In this document: one piece after another, positions 1 to 5,999 of the stretch
Layout of the letters: every line of letters begins with the position of its first letter
Position numbering within the stretch: the stretch's first letter is position 1
NCBI GenBank assembly: GCA_027489135.1
Contig: JAIYAI010000402.1
Location: 1 to 7,928, forward strand
Origin: Acetobacteraceae bacterium
GTDB lineage: Bacteria > Pseudomonadota > Alphaproteobacteria > Acetobacterales > Acetobacteraceae
DNA: 7,928 bases
Direction of reading: 5' to 3'
Translations under genes and position numbers: made by a program
Notes under the pieces: model-generated
Told to the model about the DNA's origin: nothing
Seen by the model: the letters and a program-made list of their open reading frames with translations, nothing else
Database searches by the model: none

Positions 1-764
1 GAGGCACGGTCGATATCCGCGACGGTCATGGTGCGCTCCACCACGGGTACCTGGCGCCTCCGTGCCAGCGCCATGACCGTGCGGCGCGTGATGCCGTCGA
101 GAAAGCCAACCGGCGTCGGCGTGTGCAGCGCGCTGTCGATGACGAAGAAGGCATTGGCCCCCGTCGCCTCCGCGAGGTCGCCCTTCCAGTCCAGCATCAG
201 GGCATCGTCATAGCCCTGGTCCATCGCTGCATGCTTCGACAGGGTGCCGATCATGTAGAGGCCAGTCGCCTTCGCCTGCGTCGGCGCGGTTGCCGGGTCG
301 GGCCGCCGCCAGGGCGCCATGGCCAGGCGGATGCCCCGGATGCGCTGGCTCGGGTCGAAATAGGCGGGCCATTCCCAGGCGGCGATGGCGAGGTGCGGCT
401 TCGTCGCCCGGGCGGCGACGCCCATCTCCTCGGACCCGCGCCAGGCGATCGGGCGCAGATAGCCCTCGGTCAGGTCGTTGCGGGCCAGGGTCTCGACGCA
501 GGCCGCGTCGATCTCCTCGGCTGTCCAGGGCAGATCGAAGCCCAGTATCCGGGCGGAGGACAACAGCCTGTTGGTGTGATCGCGCAACCGGAAGATGTGA
601 CCCGCATAGGCCCGTTCGCCCTCGAAGACGGCGCTGGCATAATGCAGCCCATGGGTCAGAAGATGTGGCCGCGCCTCCCGCCAGGGGACGAAGCTGCCAT
701 CGAACCAGATCCAGCCGTCCCGATCGTCGAAGGGGAGCGGCGGCGACGACGGATTGGAAGGCAT
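1..764 (-). CDS. ilvE: Branched-chain amino acid aminotransferase, C-terminus cut by window start
   Basis: PLP-dependent fold-type IV transaminase that interconverts leucine, isoleucine and valine with their 2-oxo acids using glutamate/2-oxoglutarate, in the cytoplasm. About 254 residues are visible. The family is usually 290-310 long, so some 40-50 C-terminal residues lie outside the window. Near the N-terminus DGSFVPWREA and THGLHYASAVFEGERAY (about residues 22-53) are typical of IlvE. The Schiff-base lysine is K165 in QAKATGLYM, and E199 in LAEATGANAF is the acidic residue expected to contact the pyridine nitrogen. LDGITRRTV (222-230) is the usual phosphate-binding stretch. The ATG at 764 is chosen because GGAG lies six bases upstream (774-771 on this strand) and homology starts soon after. 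It is divergent from the MarR gene. D-amino-acid aminotransferase or aminodeoxychorismate lyase share the fold, but the FEG motif and overall match favour IlvE. Confidence 0.93.
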   Translation of the reverse strand, partial: MPSNPSSPPLPFDDRDGWIWFDGSFVPWREARPHLLTHGLHYASAVFEGERAYAGHIFRLRDHTNRLLSSARILGFDLPWTAEEIDAACVETLARNDLTEGYLRPIAWRGSEEMGVAARATKPHLAIAAWEWPAYFDPSQRIRGIRLAMAPWRRPDPATAPTQAKATGLYMIGTLSKHAAMDQGYDDALMLDWKGDLAEATGANAFFVIDSALHTPTPVGFLDGITRRTVMALARRRQVPVVERTMTVADIDRA

Positions 765-806
765 CAAGGTCTCCGTAAGAAAGATAATTGCGTCCTGCCA
801 GGAAAC

Positions 807-834
807 GGTAAAACGAAGCGAGATTTTATGTCAA
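807..834 (-). promoter_or_regulatory. Possible ilvE promoter in the divergent gap
   Basis: A perfect TTGACA hexamer is read on the minus strand at 834-829, overlapping the start codon of the divergent MarR gene. With 16-base spacing the facing -10 would be TTTACC (812-807), a poor match. The surrounding 63-bp gap is visibly more AT-rich than the rest of the window, as expected of a promoter region. A regulator binding here could affect both directions. Only the -35 is convincing. Confidence 0.25.
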
Positions 835-1418
835 CATCGCTGACCAAATCGGGCGACATGGCAGCCATGCGCGACGCTGTGGCTGATCCGCCCTTGCCCG
901 CCGCCGCGGCGCCCGGCGGCGCCGGCCGAAACCTGCTCTTCCTGCGGGAGGAGGAATTGCGCCTGGCGCAGGACCTGCTCTTCTTCGGCTACCGCGACTT
1001 CACTGCCGGAGCGGACCAGATCCTCGCGGAACTCGGCATGGGTCGCGCGCATCACCGCGTGCTGCATTTCGTCGGGCGCCGGCCCGGCATCACGGTCGGG
1101 GAGCTTCTGGCCATTCTCGCCATCACCAAGCAGTCGCTCGGGCGGGTGCTGACTCCGCTGGTCGAGGAGGGCTATGTGACGCAGTCGGCGGGCCGATCCG
1201 ACCGGCGCCAACGCCTGCTGACCCTGGCGCCGAAGGGCGTGGCGTTGGAGCGGACGCTCTTCGAACGACAGCGCGAATGGGTGATGCGTGCCTATCGCGA
1301 GGCCGGGCCGGTCGCGGTGGACGGATTCCGCCGCGTCATGCGCGGACTGATGGGCGAGGAGGCGCGCGCACAGCTCGAGCGGCTGGAGCAGGCAGCGCCG
1401 TTGCGCCGGGCGGAGTGA
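828..1418 (+). CDS. MarR-family transcriptional regulator (PetP-like)
   Basis: A 196-residue winged-helix DNA-binding protein, probably a dimer in the cytoplasm. After a low-complexity N-terminus (about residues 1-34, rich in Ala, Pro and Gly), residues 35-70 form the first dimerisation helix. The winged helix covers about 74-140: PGITVGELLAILAITKQSLG (86-105) contains the helix-turn-helix with the recognition helix near 99-112, and SDRRQRLLTLAPKG (124-137) is the wing with the family's D-R-R signature. Residues 140-190 are C-terminal helices. It stands first in an operon, 13 bases ahead of the response regulator; a MarR protein beside an OmpR-type regulator is the petP-petR arrangement of Rhodobacter capsulatus. 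The start at 828 has only a weak ribosome site (GAAGCGAG), and ATGs at 858 and 867 are alternatives. The reading frame is open well upstream, but that overlaps ilvE. The ligand or target is not visible; a role at the ilvE gap is a guess. Confidence 0.9.
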   Translation: MSTSLTKSGDMAAMRDAVADPPLPAAAAPGGAGRNLLFLREEELRLAQDLLFFGYRDFTAGADQILAELGMGRAHHRVLHFVGRRPGITVGELLAILAITKQSLGRVLTPLVEEGYVTQSAGRSDRRQRLLTLAPKGVALERTLFERQREWVMRAYREAGPVAVDGFRRVMRGLMGEEARAQLERLEQAAPLRRAE

Positions 1419-1431
1419 GCGGGGGAGCAGG

Positions 1432-2169
1432 ATGTCCACCGAGGCGATGCCGCGCGAGGCGGCCGGTCAGGGCGCCGAAGCTGCCCATCTCCTTGTCGTG
1501 GACGACGACGCGCGGCTGCGCGCGCTGCTGCAGCGCTTCCTGGCCGAGCAGGGCTTCCGGGTTTCCGTGGCCGTCGATGCTGCCACCGCGCGGGCGCAGC
1601 TGGCCGCCATGGCGTTTGACCTCGTGGTGATGGACGTGATGATGCCGGGCGAGTCCGGGCTCGAACTGGTGGAGTCGATGCGGCGCGCCAGCAACGACGT
1701 ACCGGTGCTGATGCTGACGGCGCGCGGCGCCTCGGACGACCGCGTCGCGGGGTTCGAGCACGGCGCCGACGACTATCTCGCCAAGCCCTTCGACCCCCGG
1801 GAATTGGCGCTGCGCATCCGTACCATCCTGCGCCGGGCCGCGCCCGTGGCGCCTTCCGCGCTGCCGCAGGCGCCGGTGCAGCTCGGACCCCACTGGTTCG
1901 ACCCCGAGCGGAGCGAACTGCGCGGGCCGGAGGGCACGGTCCGCCTCACCGGCGGAGAGGCCGCGCTGCTGGCGGCGCTCGCCCGGCGGGCCGGAGAGGT
2001 GCTGAGCCGCGAGGAGATCGCCGCCGCCCTCGGCACGCCGGAGGCCGGCGAGCGGGCGATCGACGTACAGGTCACCCGCCTGCGGCGGAAGATCGAGCCC
2101 GAGCCGCGCGAACCGCGCTTCCTGCACACGGTCCGGCATCGCGGCTACGTGCTGAGGCCAGGCCCGTGA
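1432..2169 (+). CDS. OmpR/PhoB-family response regulator (PetR-like)
   Basis: A 245-residue two-component response regulator. The receiver domain spans about 18-135: acidic pocket D24/D25 in LLVVDDD, phosphoacceptor D68 in LVVMDVMMP, switch threonine T96 in MLTARG and K118 in YLAKPFDP. The winged-helix DNA-binding domain covers about 148-243, with the transactivation/recognition region AIDVQVTRLRRKIEP (209-223) and the C-terminal wing FLHTVRHRGYVL. Phosphotransfer from the histidine kinase encoded downstream is expected to control promoter binding. The ATG at 1432 follows the MarR stop by 13 bases, with GGGGGAG four bases upstream; an in-frame ATG at 1447 is less well placed. An N-terminal extension of about 17 residues precedes the receiver. 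Its stop TGA overlaps a GTG (GTGA, 2166-2169), which begins the chain of coupled small frames leading to the kinase. Family assignment is secure; target genes cannot be read from the window. Confidence 0.95.
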   Translation: MSTEAMPREAAGQGAEAAHLLVVDDDARLRALLQRFLAEQGFRVSVAVDAATARAQLAAMAFDLVVMDVMMPGESGLELVESMRRASNDVPVLMLTARGASDDRVAGFEHGADDYLAKPFDPRELALRIRTILRRAAPVAPSALPQAPVQLGPHWFDPERSELRGPEGTVRLTGGEAALLAALARRAGEVLSREEIAAALGTPEAGERAIDVQVTRLRRKIEPEPREPRFLHTVRHRGYVLRPGP

Positions 2170-2396
2170 CGGCGCCGGCGCGCCAGGCAGGAGAGCGAGC
2201 CATGCGACCCATACCCGGAGGGAAGCGAGCCGTGCGACCCACACCCGAAGGCGAGCGAGCCGTGCGACCCGCACCTCGAAGGAGAGCGAGCCTGGCCACC
2301 ACCGCGCCCCTCAGGAGTGGGCATGGGCGCAGTGACCAGCGTCCAGGAGGGGGGCGCATGAGCGCCGTGACCCGCGTTGGAGTTCCGCGCCGATGA
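2166..2396 (+). other. Possible coupled leader frame between response regulator and kinase
   Basis: A 76-codon frame begins with a GTG overlapping the response-regulator stop (GTGA), with TGAGG eight bases upstream, and ends in a TGA that overlaps another ATG (ATGA, 2393-2396). It crosses the 30-bp repeats, so its product would contain ten-residue repeats such as RAVRPTPEGE. The product is basic, proline- and arginine-rich and matches no family I recognise. Open frames of this length arise easily in such GC-rich DNA, so it may be untranslated, or serve only to carry ribosomes across the gap. It is listed because both ends form exact 4-base overlaps with neighbouring frames. Confidence 0.2.
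2195..2292 (+). repeat. 30-bp direct tandem repeat, three copies plus a stub
   Basis: Copies start at 2195, 2225 and 2255, and a 7-base stub (GCGAGCC) follows at 2286. Copies one and two differ at 5 of 30 positions. Copies two and three share their first 16 bases exactly (GCGAGCCGTGCGACCC), and the third is one base longer. Each unit holds an ATG or GTG just after GCGAGCC and a purine-rich GGAGG, GAAGG or GAAGGAG run near its end. The period is three turns of B-DNA and ten codons, so a frame can pass without shift. The repeat lies wholly in the gap between response regulator and kinase. Confidence 0.85.
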
Positions 2397-2466
2397 GCGC
2401 CGCGACCTGCGTCGGACATGGGGACGGGTCAGAGCGATGACGCGGGATTCGGAGACCCACGGGTGA
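2323..2466 (+). promoter_or_regulatory. Chain of overlapping mini-frames leading into the kinase start
   Basis: Small frames at 2323-2361 (12 codons), 2358-2396 (12), 2393-2440 (15) and 2437-2466 (9) each end in a TGA overlapping the next start: ATGA at 2358, 2393 and 2437, GTGA at 2463. Several have ribosome sites: AGGAG five bases before 2323, AGGAGG seven bases before 2358, GGAG ten bases before 2393 and GGAG eight bases before 2463; the start at 2437 has none that is convincing. A 35-base period (one less than a multiple of three) with an ATGA start makes this relay almost automatically. The likely effect is translational coupling of the kinase to the response regulator, or tuning of its output. 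Function is inferred. Confidence 0.4.
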
Positions 2467-2497
2467 GTGCGGCGACGCGCGCTCCGGAGGCGCCACC
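2323..2497 (+). repeat. Degenerate 35-bp tandem repeat of a translation-start module, about five units
   Basis: Units begin at 2323, 2358, 2393, 2428 and 2463; the exact 35-base step is set by the recurring starts ATGGGCGCAGTGACC, ATGAGCGCCGTGACC, ATGAGCGCCGCGACC and GTGAGTGCGGCGACG. The fourth unit (2428) has lost the start codon but keeps TGAC in register (GCGATGACG). All units carry GAC at positions 12-14, and a GGAG (GGAC in unit three) at positions 22-27, which places a ribosome-site-like element before the next unit's start. The fifth unit is the first twelve codons of the kinase itself. Translated starts read MGAVTSV, MSAVTRV, MSAATCV and, for the kinase, VSAATRA. A further upstream unit at 2288 is too decayed to claim. 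Confidence 0.7.
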
Positions 2498-3869
2498 GGA
2501 GGTTCTGCCCGCGCCTCCCGCGCGGCGGCCGCGCTGGCTGCGCCTGCCGGTGCCGCGCGGCCTGCTGGGCCGGTCGCTGCTGATCATCCTGGTGCCGCTG
2601 ATCGTCGTCCAGGCGGTGGCGCTGCAGATTTTCTACGGCAGCCATCTCGACGTGATCTCGCGTCGTCTCGCCGGTGGCGTGGCGGGGGACGTCGCCATGG
2701 TCGCCGAGCTTGCGCGCCGTGAACCCGATGATCGCGCCGACCTGTTCCGCGAGGCGGCCTGGCGGCTCGAACTGTCGATGGCCTTCGAGCCGGGGGCGCG
2801 ACTGCAGCCGACCGGCGGCGCCGCCTGGGCGCCGTTGCTGCCGCTGGAGGAGGATCTCGATCGCGCGCTCAATGAGCGGCTCCGCATGCCCTTCGACACG
2901 GACTGGCAGTCCGACCCGCGCAGCGTGATCATCCGCGTGCAGATGCCGGACGGCGTGCTGCACGTGGAGGCGCCGCGGAAGCGCCTCTTCACCACCACGC
3001 TCTACCTCTTCGTCGTCTGGCTGGTCGGCTCGGCGTTGCTGCTGGCGGGGATCGCCATTCTTTTCATGAAGAACCAGGTGCGGGCGATCCGGCGCCTGGC
3101 AGGTGCGGCCGAGCTTTTCGGCATGGGCCGCGATGTCGGCCCCATCAAGCCGGAGGGTGCACAGGAGGTCCGCCAGGCGGCGGTGGCCTTCAACCGCATG
3201 CAGGAGCGCATCCGCCGCTTTGTCGCCCAGCGTACCGAGATGCTGGCTGGCATCAGCCACGATCTGCGGACCCCGCTGACACGCATGCGCCTCGCGCTGG
3301 CGATGCTGCCGCGCAGCCCGGAGACCGAGGAGGACGTCGCCGCGCTGACCCAGGATGTCGAGGAGATGGAGCGCATGATCGGCTCCTACCTCGCTTTCGC
3401 CAGGGGCGAGGGGCTGGAGCAGCCGAAGCCATCCGACCTCGTCGCGCTGGTCGCCGACGAGGTGGCAAAGGCGCGGCGCGCCGGCGCGGCGGTAACGGTG
3501 GCGGCGCCGGAGGCGCTGGTGCTGCCGATGCGGCAGGACGCCCTGCGCCGATCTCTCGGCAACCTGCTCGACAATGCCCGCCGCCATGCGCGGCGCATCG
3601 CCGTCGCGGTCGAGGGTGCGCCGGCGACGGACGGCATGCCACCGCCGTCGGGCCGTGCCTGGGCGCAGGTCGTCGTCGACGATGACGGGCCCGGCATCCC
3701 GGCGGCGTCGCGTGAGGACGCCTTCCGCCCGTTCAGCAGCGGGGCGCCCGGCGGCACCGGTCTGGGCCTGGCGATCGCGCGGGACATCGCCCGGGCGCAT
3801 GGCGGGGACATCCTGCTGGAGGCGAGCCCGCTGGGCGGTCTGCGCGCGCGCCTTCGGCTGCCGATGTAG
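2463..3869 (+). CDS. Membrane sensor histidine kinase (EnvZ-like, HisKA type)
   Basis: A 468-residue inner-membrane kinase, presumed partner of the adjacent response regulator. From the GTG start: proline-rich cytoplasmic segment (about 8-23), first membrane helix 38-57 (LLIILVPLIVVQAVAL), periplasmic sensor region about 58-177 with no fold I recognise, second helix 179-201, HAMP about 202-250, HisKA with phospho-accepting H266 in GISHDLRTPLTRMR, then HATPase_c with N371 in NLLDNARRHA, D408 in DDDGPGIP, FRPF, and the glycine-rich G2 lid GGTGLGLAIA (430-439). All catalytic boxes are intact. The GTG at 2463 is favoured: GGAG lies eight bases upstream and it forms a GTGA overlap with the preceding mini-frame. 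An in-frame ATG at 2418 adds 15 residues (483 total) but has a poor ribosome site. The first twelve codons are the last unit of the 35-bp repeat. The gene converges on moeA with 12 bases between stops. Confidence 0.93.
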   Translation: MSAATRAPEAPPEVLPAPPARRPRWLRLPVPRGLLGRSLLIILVPLIVVQAVALQIFYGSHLDVISRRLAGGVAGDVAMVAELARREPDDRADLFREAAWRLELSMAFEPGARLQPTGGAAWAPLLPLEEDLDRALNERLRMPFDTDWQSDPRSVIIRVQMPDGVLHVEAPRKRLFTTTLYLFVVWLVGSALLLAGIAILFMKNQVRAIRRLAGAAELFGMGRDVGPIKPEGAQEVRQAAVAFNRMQERIRRFVAQRTEMLAGISHDLRTPLTRMRLALAMLPRSPETEEDVAALTQDVEEMERMIGSYLAFARGEGLEQPKPSDLVALVADEVAKARRAGAAVTVAAPEALVLPMRQDALRRSLGNLLDNARRHARRIAVAVEGAPATDGMPPPSGRAWAQVVVDDDGPGIPAASREDAFRPFSSGAPGGTGLGLAIARDIARAHGGDILLEASPLGGLRARLRLPM

Positions 3870-3881
3870 GCGACCGAAGGC

Positions 3882-5138
3882 TCAGAACAGCGCGGCGAAG
3901 GGGAGCACCTGCAGCACCTGGCCGGGCTGCACCAAGGTGGCTTCCTCGGGCAGTTCCGCGAAGGCGTCGCTCTCGACCAGCGTGCTCAGCACGCCCGCGC
4001 CGTCATGGTCGGACTTGCGGGCGACGGGAATGCCGTCCGGCCCGGGGACCAGGCGTACGCGCAGGTATTCCCGTCGGCCCGGCTTCTTGCGGTGCGTGAA
4101 ATCCGCGCAGGCCGGGAAACGCGGCGGTGGCGGTTCCAGCGCGCCGACGAGACGCAGCAGAAGCGGCCGGGCCAGCAGCAGGAAGTTCACCACGGCCGCC
4201 ACCGGATTGCCGGGCAACCCGATCACTGGCGTGCCGGCCACGACGCCCATCGCCGCGGGGCGGCCCGGCTTCACGGCGAGCTTCCAGAAGACGAGCCGTC
4301 CGGAGGCCTCGATGGCGGCCCGGACGTGGTCCTCCTCGCCCATCGAGACACCGCCCGAGGTCAGTAGCAGGTCATGCGCGCCTGCCGCTGCGATCAGCGC
4401 CGTTCCGGTCGCGGCGGGGTCGTCGGGCAGGATGCCGAGATCCGTCACCGCCGCCGGCAGTCCCGCCAGCAGCGCCAGCAACGTGAAGCGGTTGCTGTCA
4501 TGCGCCTGCGCCGGGCCGAGCGCGCTGCCGGGTGCTGCCAACTCGTCGCCGGTGGAGAAGACTCCCACGCGCAGCAGGGGGCGGACGGGCAGGGCGGTCA
4601 GGCCGAGCGCGGCGGCGAGGCCGATCTCCGGCGCACGGAGCCGTCGCCCCATTGGCAAGGCCACGGCGCCGCGGGGCAAGTCCTCGCCGGCAGGACGGGC
4701 ATTCGCACCGGGCTTGAGGCCACGCGGCACCAGCAGCATGCCGTCCGCGACCCGGGCATCCTCCTGCATGAGAACGGTGTCGGCGCCGGGGGGCATCGGC
4801 GCGCCGGTGAAGATCCGCAACGTCGTACCCGCCGGCAGCCGGCCCTTCGCCGTCTGTCCCGCGGCCAGCCTGCCAACGAGGCGAAGCGGGGTCGTCGCCG
4901 CGACGGGGTCGCAATCGGCGTGGCGGAAGGCGTAGCCATCGACCGCCGAATTGGCGAAGGGCGGCAGCGGGATCGGAGCGTGCACCGCCCGCGCCAGGAC
5001 CCGTCCGCGCGCCGCCATCAGGCCGACGCTCTCCTCGCCCGGCAGGGGCGAGACACGTTGGGCGATCAGCGCCGCGGCAGCCTCGACGGAGAGCGGCGCG
5101 TCGCCCAGGGCGAAGCAGTCATCGGAAAGCTGCGGCAT
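3882..5138 (-). CDS. moeA: Molybdopterin molybdotransferase MoeA
   Basis: MoeA inserts molybdate into adenylylated molybdopterin, releasing AMP, to give the Mo-molybdopterin cofactor in the cytoplasm. The 418 residues match the usual length of about 400-420. Signatures in order: PLPPFANSAVDGYAF (57-71), GRLAAGQ (89-95), LRIFTGAPMPPGADTVLMQE (107-126), FSTGDEL (194-200), HDSNRF (213-218), the MoCF_biosynth loop LLLTSGGVSMGEEDHV (257-272), KLAVKPGRPAAMG (286-298) and GLPGNPVAAVVNF (307-319), then domain IV to the C-terminus. Catalytic and substrate-binding motifs look complete. The ATG at 5138 has GGAGG six bases upstream and is well supported. mobB is 124 bases upstream on the same strand, so both may be cotranscribed, though the gap contains a hairpin and a palindrome. 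The paralogue Glp/MoeA2 cannot be excluded, but this is a standard member. Confidence 0.96.
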   Translation of the reverse strand: MPQLSDDCFALGDAPLSVEAAAALIAQRVSPLPGEESVGLMAARGRVLARAVHAPIPLPPFANSAVDGYAFRHADCDPVAATTPLRLVGRLAAGQTAKGRLPAGTTLRIFTGAPMPPGADTVLMQEDARVADGMLLVPRGLKPGANARPAGEDLPRGAVALPMGRRLRAPEIGLAAALGLTALPVRPLLRVGVFSTGDELAAPGSALGPAQAHDSNRFTLLALLAGLPAAVTDLGILPDDPAATGTALIAAAGAHDLLLTSGGVSMGEEDHVRAAIEASGRLVFWKLAVKPGRPAAMGVVAGTPVIGLPGNPVAAVVNFLLLARPLLLRLVGALEPPPPRFPACADFTHRKKPGRREYLRVRLVPGPDGIPVARKSDHDGAGVLSTLVESDAFAELPEEATLVQPGQVLQVLPFAALF

Positions 5139-5195
5139 GCCGAACCTCCGCAGGATGGGCCTGGAGCGCGATCGCCGAGGGTGGCATCACCGATG

Positions 5196-5208
5196 GCGTG
5201 AATCACGC
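5196..5208. promoter_or_regulatory. 13-bp perfect palindrome upstream of moeA
   Basis: GCGTGAATCACGC is an exact inverted repeat (GCGTGA, one central base, TCACGC), 57 bases upstream of the moeA start codon and in the mobB-moeA gap. Compact odd-length dyads of this kind can be operators. I do not recognise it as the site of a named regulator, and no strong promoter hexamers flank it. In RNA a one-base loop is too tight for the full stem, so a DNA site is likelier than a hairpin. Confidence 0.3.
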
Positions 5209-5230
5209 GACAAATCAGATGCCTAGACCA

Positions 5231-5258
5231 TGATCCGCGCTTCATGGCGCGCGGATCA
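5231..5258. terminator. Perfect 10-bp hairpin after mobB, without a U-tract
   Basis: TGATCCGCGC (5231-5240) pairs exactly with GCGCGGATCA (5249-5258) around an 8-base loop, starting 4 bases beyond the mobB stop in the direction of transcription. Neither strand shows the run of T expected of an intrinsic terminator, so it may be an attenuating or mRNA-stabilising stem between mobB and moeA. A competing 6-bp stem, CCATGA (5228-5233) with TCATGG (5242-5247), uses part of the same bases, so the two structures exclude each other. The stem itself is certain; the role is not. Confidence 0.45.
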
Positions 5259-5262
5259 CGGC

Positions 5263-5766
5263 TCAGAAAGGGTTGGCGGCGTGCTCCAGCGCCAGCGCGG
5301 CGATGCGCGCGACATCGTCAAGATGCGCCCAGGGCAGGGCGCAGTCGGCGGGCGGCTTGATGTCGCTGGCGATGGCGCGGATCGCCGGATCCTCAGGATG
5401 CCGCCAAGGCTTGGCGTTGGCGCCGCGATGCACCTCGATCTTCGGGTGCGGATCGAACTTGAAACCCTCGACGATCACGAGGTCGACCGGCGCAAGACGT
5501 TCGACGAGGGTCGCAAGGTCGGGCTCCGGCGCGCCGCGCAATTCGGTCATCAAGGCCCAGCGATACGAGGAGGATACGAGAACCTGCCGGGCGCCGGCGC
5601 GACGGTGTTCCCAGGAGTCTTTTCCCGGGACGTCCACATCGAAGTTGTGGTGGGCATGCTTGATGGTGGAAACGCCGATGCCATGTCCTTCAAGGACCGG
5701 AATGAGCTTGCGCAGCAACGTCGTCTTGCCGGCGCCGCTCCACCCGGAGAGGCCGATGAGGCGCAT
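5263..5766 (-). CDS. mobB: Molybdopterin-guanine dinucleotide biosynthesis adaptor MobB
   Basis: A 167-residue P-loop GTP-binding protein that assists MobA in converting Mo-molybdopterin to the guanine dinucleotide form in the cytoplasm. Walker A is GWSGAGKT (8-15). The MobB signature IKHAHHNFDVDVPGKDSWEH (35-54) with its His cluster and PGKDS follows, then RRAGA (55-59) and the Walker-B-like VDLVIVEGFK (94-103). Length is typical (about 165-175). The start at 5766 is chosen because the family begins almost directly with the P-loop strand, MRLIGLSGWSGAGK. The ribosome site is weak, and the frame stays open another 37 codons upstream, but that extension looks unlike MobB. moeA follows 124 bases downstream on the same strand. 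mobA, the transferase partner, is not in the window. Confidence 0.94.
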   Translation of the reverse strand: MRLIGLSGWSGAGKTTLLRKLIPVLEGHGIGVSTIKHAHHNFDVDVPGKDSWEHRRAGARQVLVSSSYRWALMTELRGAPEPDLATLVERLAPVDLVIVEGFKFDPHPKIEVHRGANAKPWRHPEDPAIRAIASDIKPPADCALPWAHLDDVARIAALALEHAANPF

Positions 5767-5999
5767 GGAGCAAATCGTCCAGATTCGGTGCCGCGGCGAC
5801 GCCGCCTTCGACCGGCATGCTAGCGGATGGCGGCTTGCATGGCATCCCCGGACCGCGGTGCCGGAGAACGCGGCCACCCGGGGCGCAGCGGTGTCATGCC
5901 CGCGCCACAGTTCCGGGACGAGCGTCGGTCGATGAGCGAAGCCCCTTGCATGGGCGTCCGCGGCCGGTGCCTATGCGCAGCAGAGGAAGGCAGCCCGCG
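5767..5999. other. Intergenic gap between mobB and the 88-residue gene
   Basis: This 233-base stretch separates the divergent starts of mobB and the small plus-strand gene, so both promoters should lie here. I find no RNA gene, no repeat and no convincing pair of promoter hexamers. TTGCAT (5946-5951) and TATGCG (5972-5977) are 20 bases apart, too far for a normal sigma-70 promoter. On the minus strand TAGCAT resembles a -10 for mobB (near 5816-5821) but has no clear -35. Open frames crossing the gap look like GC-driven noise. Confidence 0.5.

Noticed and set aside
123..827. Upstream extension of the MarR frame by 235 codons
   Set aside because: It overlaps ilvE on the opposite strand, and the MarR family match begins after position 828.
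1336..2274. 312-codon minus-strand frame over the response regulator, with a repeat-like start (RVARLARLRVWVARL)
   Set aside because: The repetitive start is the 30-bp repeat read on the other strand, and the remainder mirrors the response-regulator gene.
2195..2292. CRISPR array
   Set aside because: The 30-base units are contiguous with no unique spacers, and no cas genes are present.
2145..3800. 551-codon open frame on the minus strand, antisense to the kinase and the repeat region
   Set aside because: Its product is rich in Arg, His and Gln without domains, and the opposite strand carries a complete histidine kinase. Long antisense frames are normal in such GC-rich DNA.
3870..3881. Bidirectional terminator between the kinase and moeA
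   Set aside because: Only 12 bases separate the stops, and I see no stem or T-run.
3574..4935. 453-codon plus-strand frame across the kinase end and moeA
   Set aside because: The product is a low-complexity Arg/Ser/Ala/Pro sequence; moeA on the other strand has all family motifs.
5139..5262. Molybdenum cofactor riboswitch before moeA
   Set aside because: The gap is only 124 bases and holds simple stems, not the multi-helix architecture of the known Moco RNA motif.
5817..5999. Upstream extension of the 88-residue gene by 61 codons
   Set aside because: The extension is Arg/Pro-rich noise, while the ATG at 6000 has a good ribosome site.
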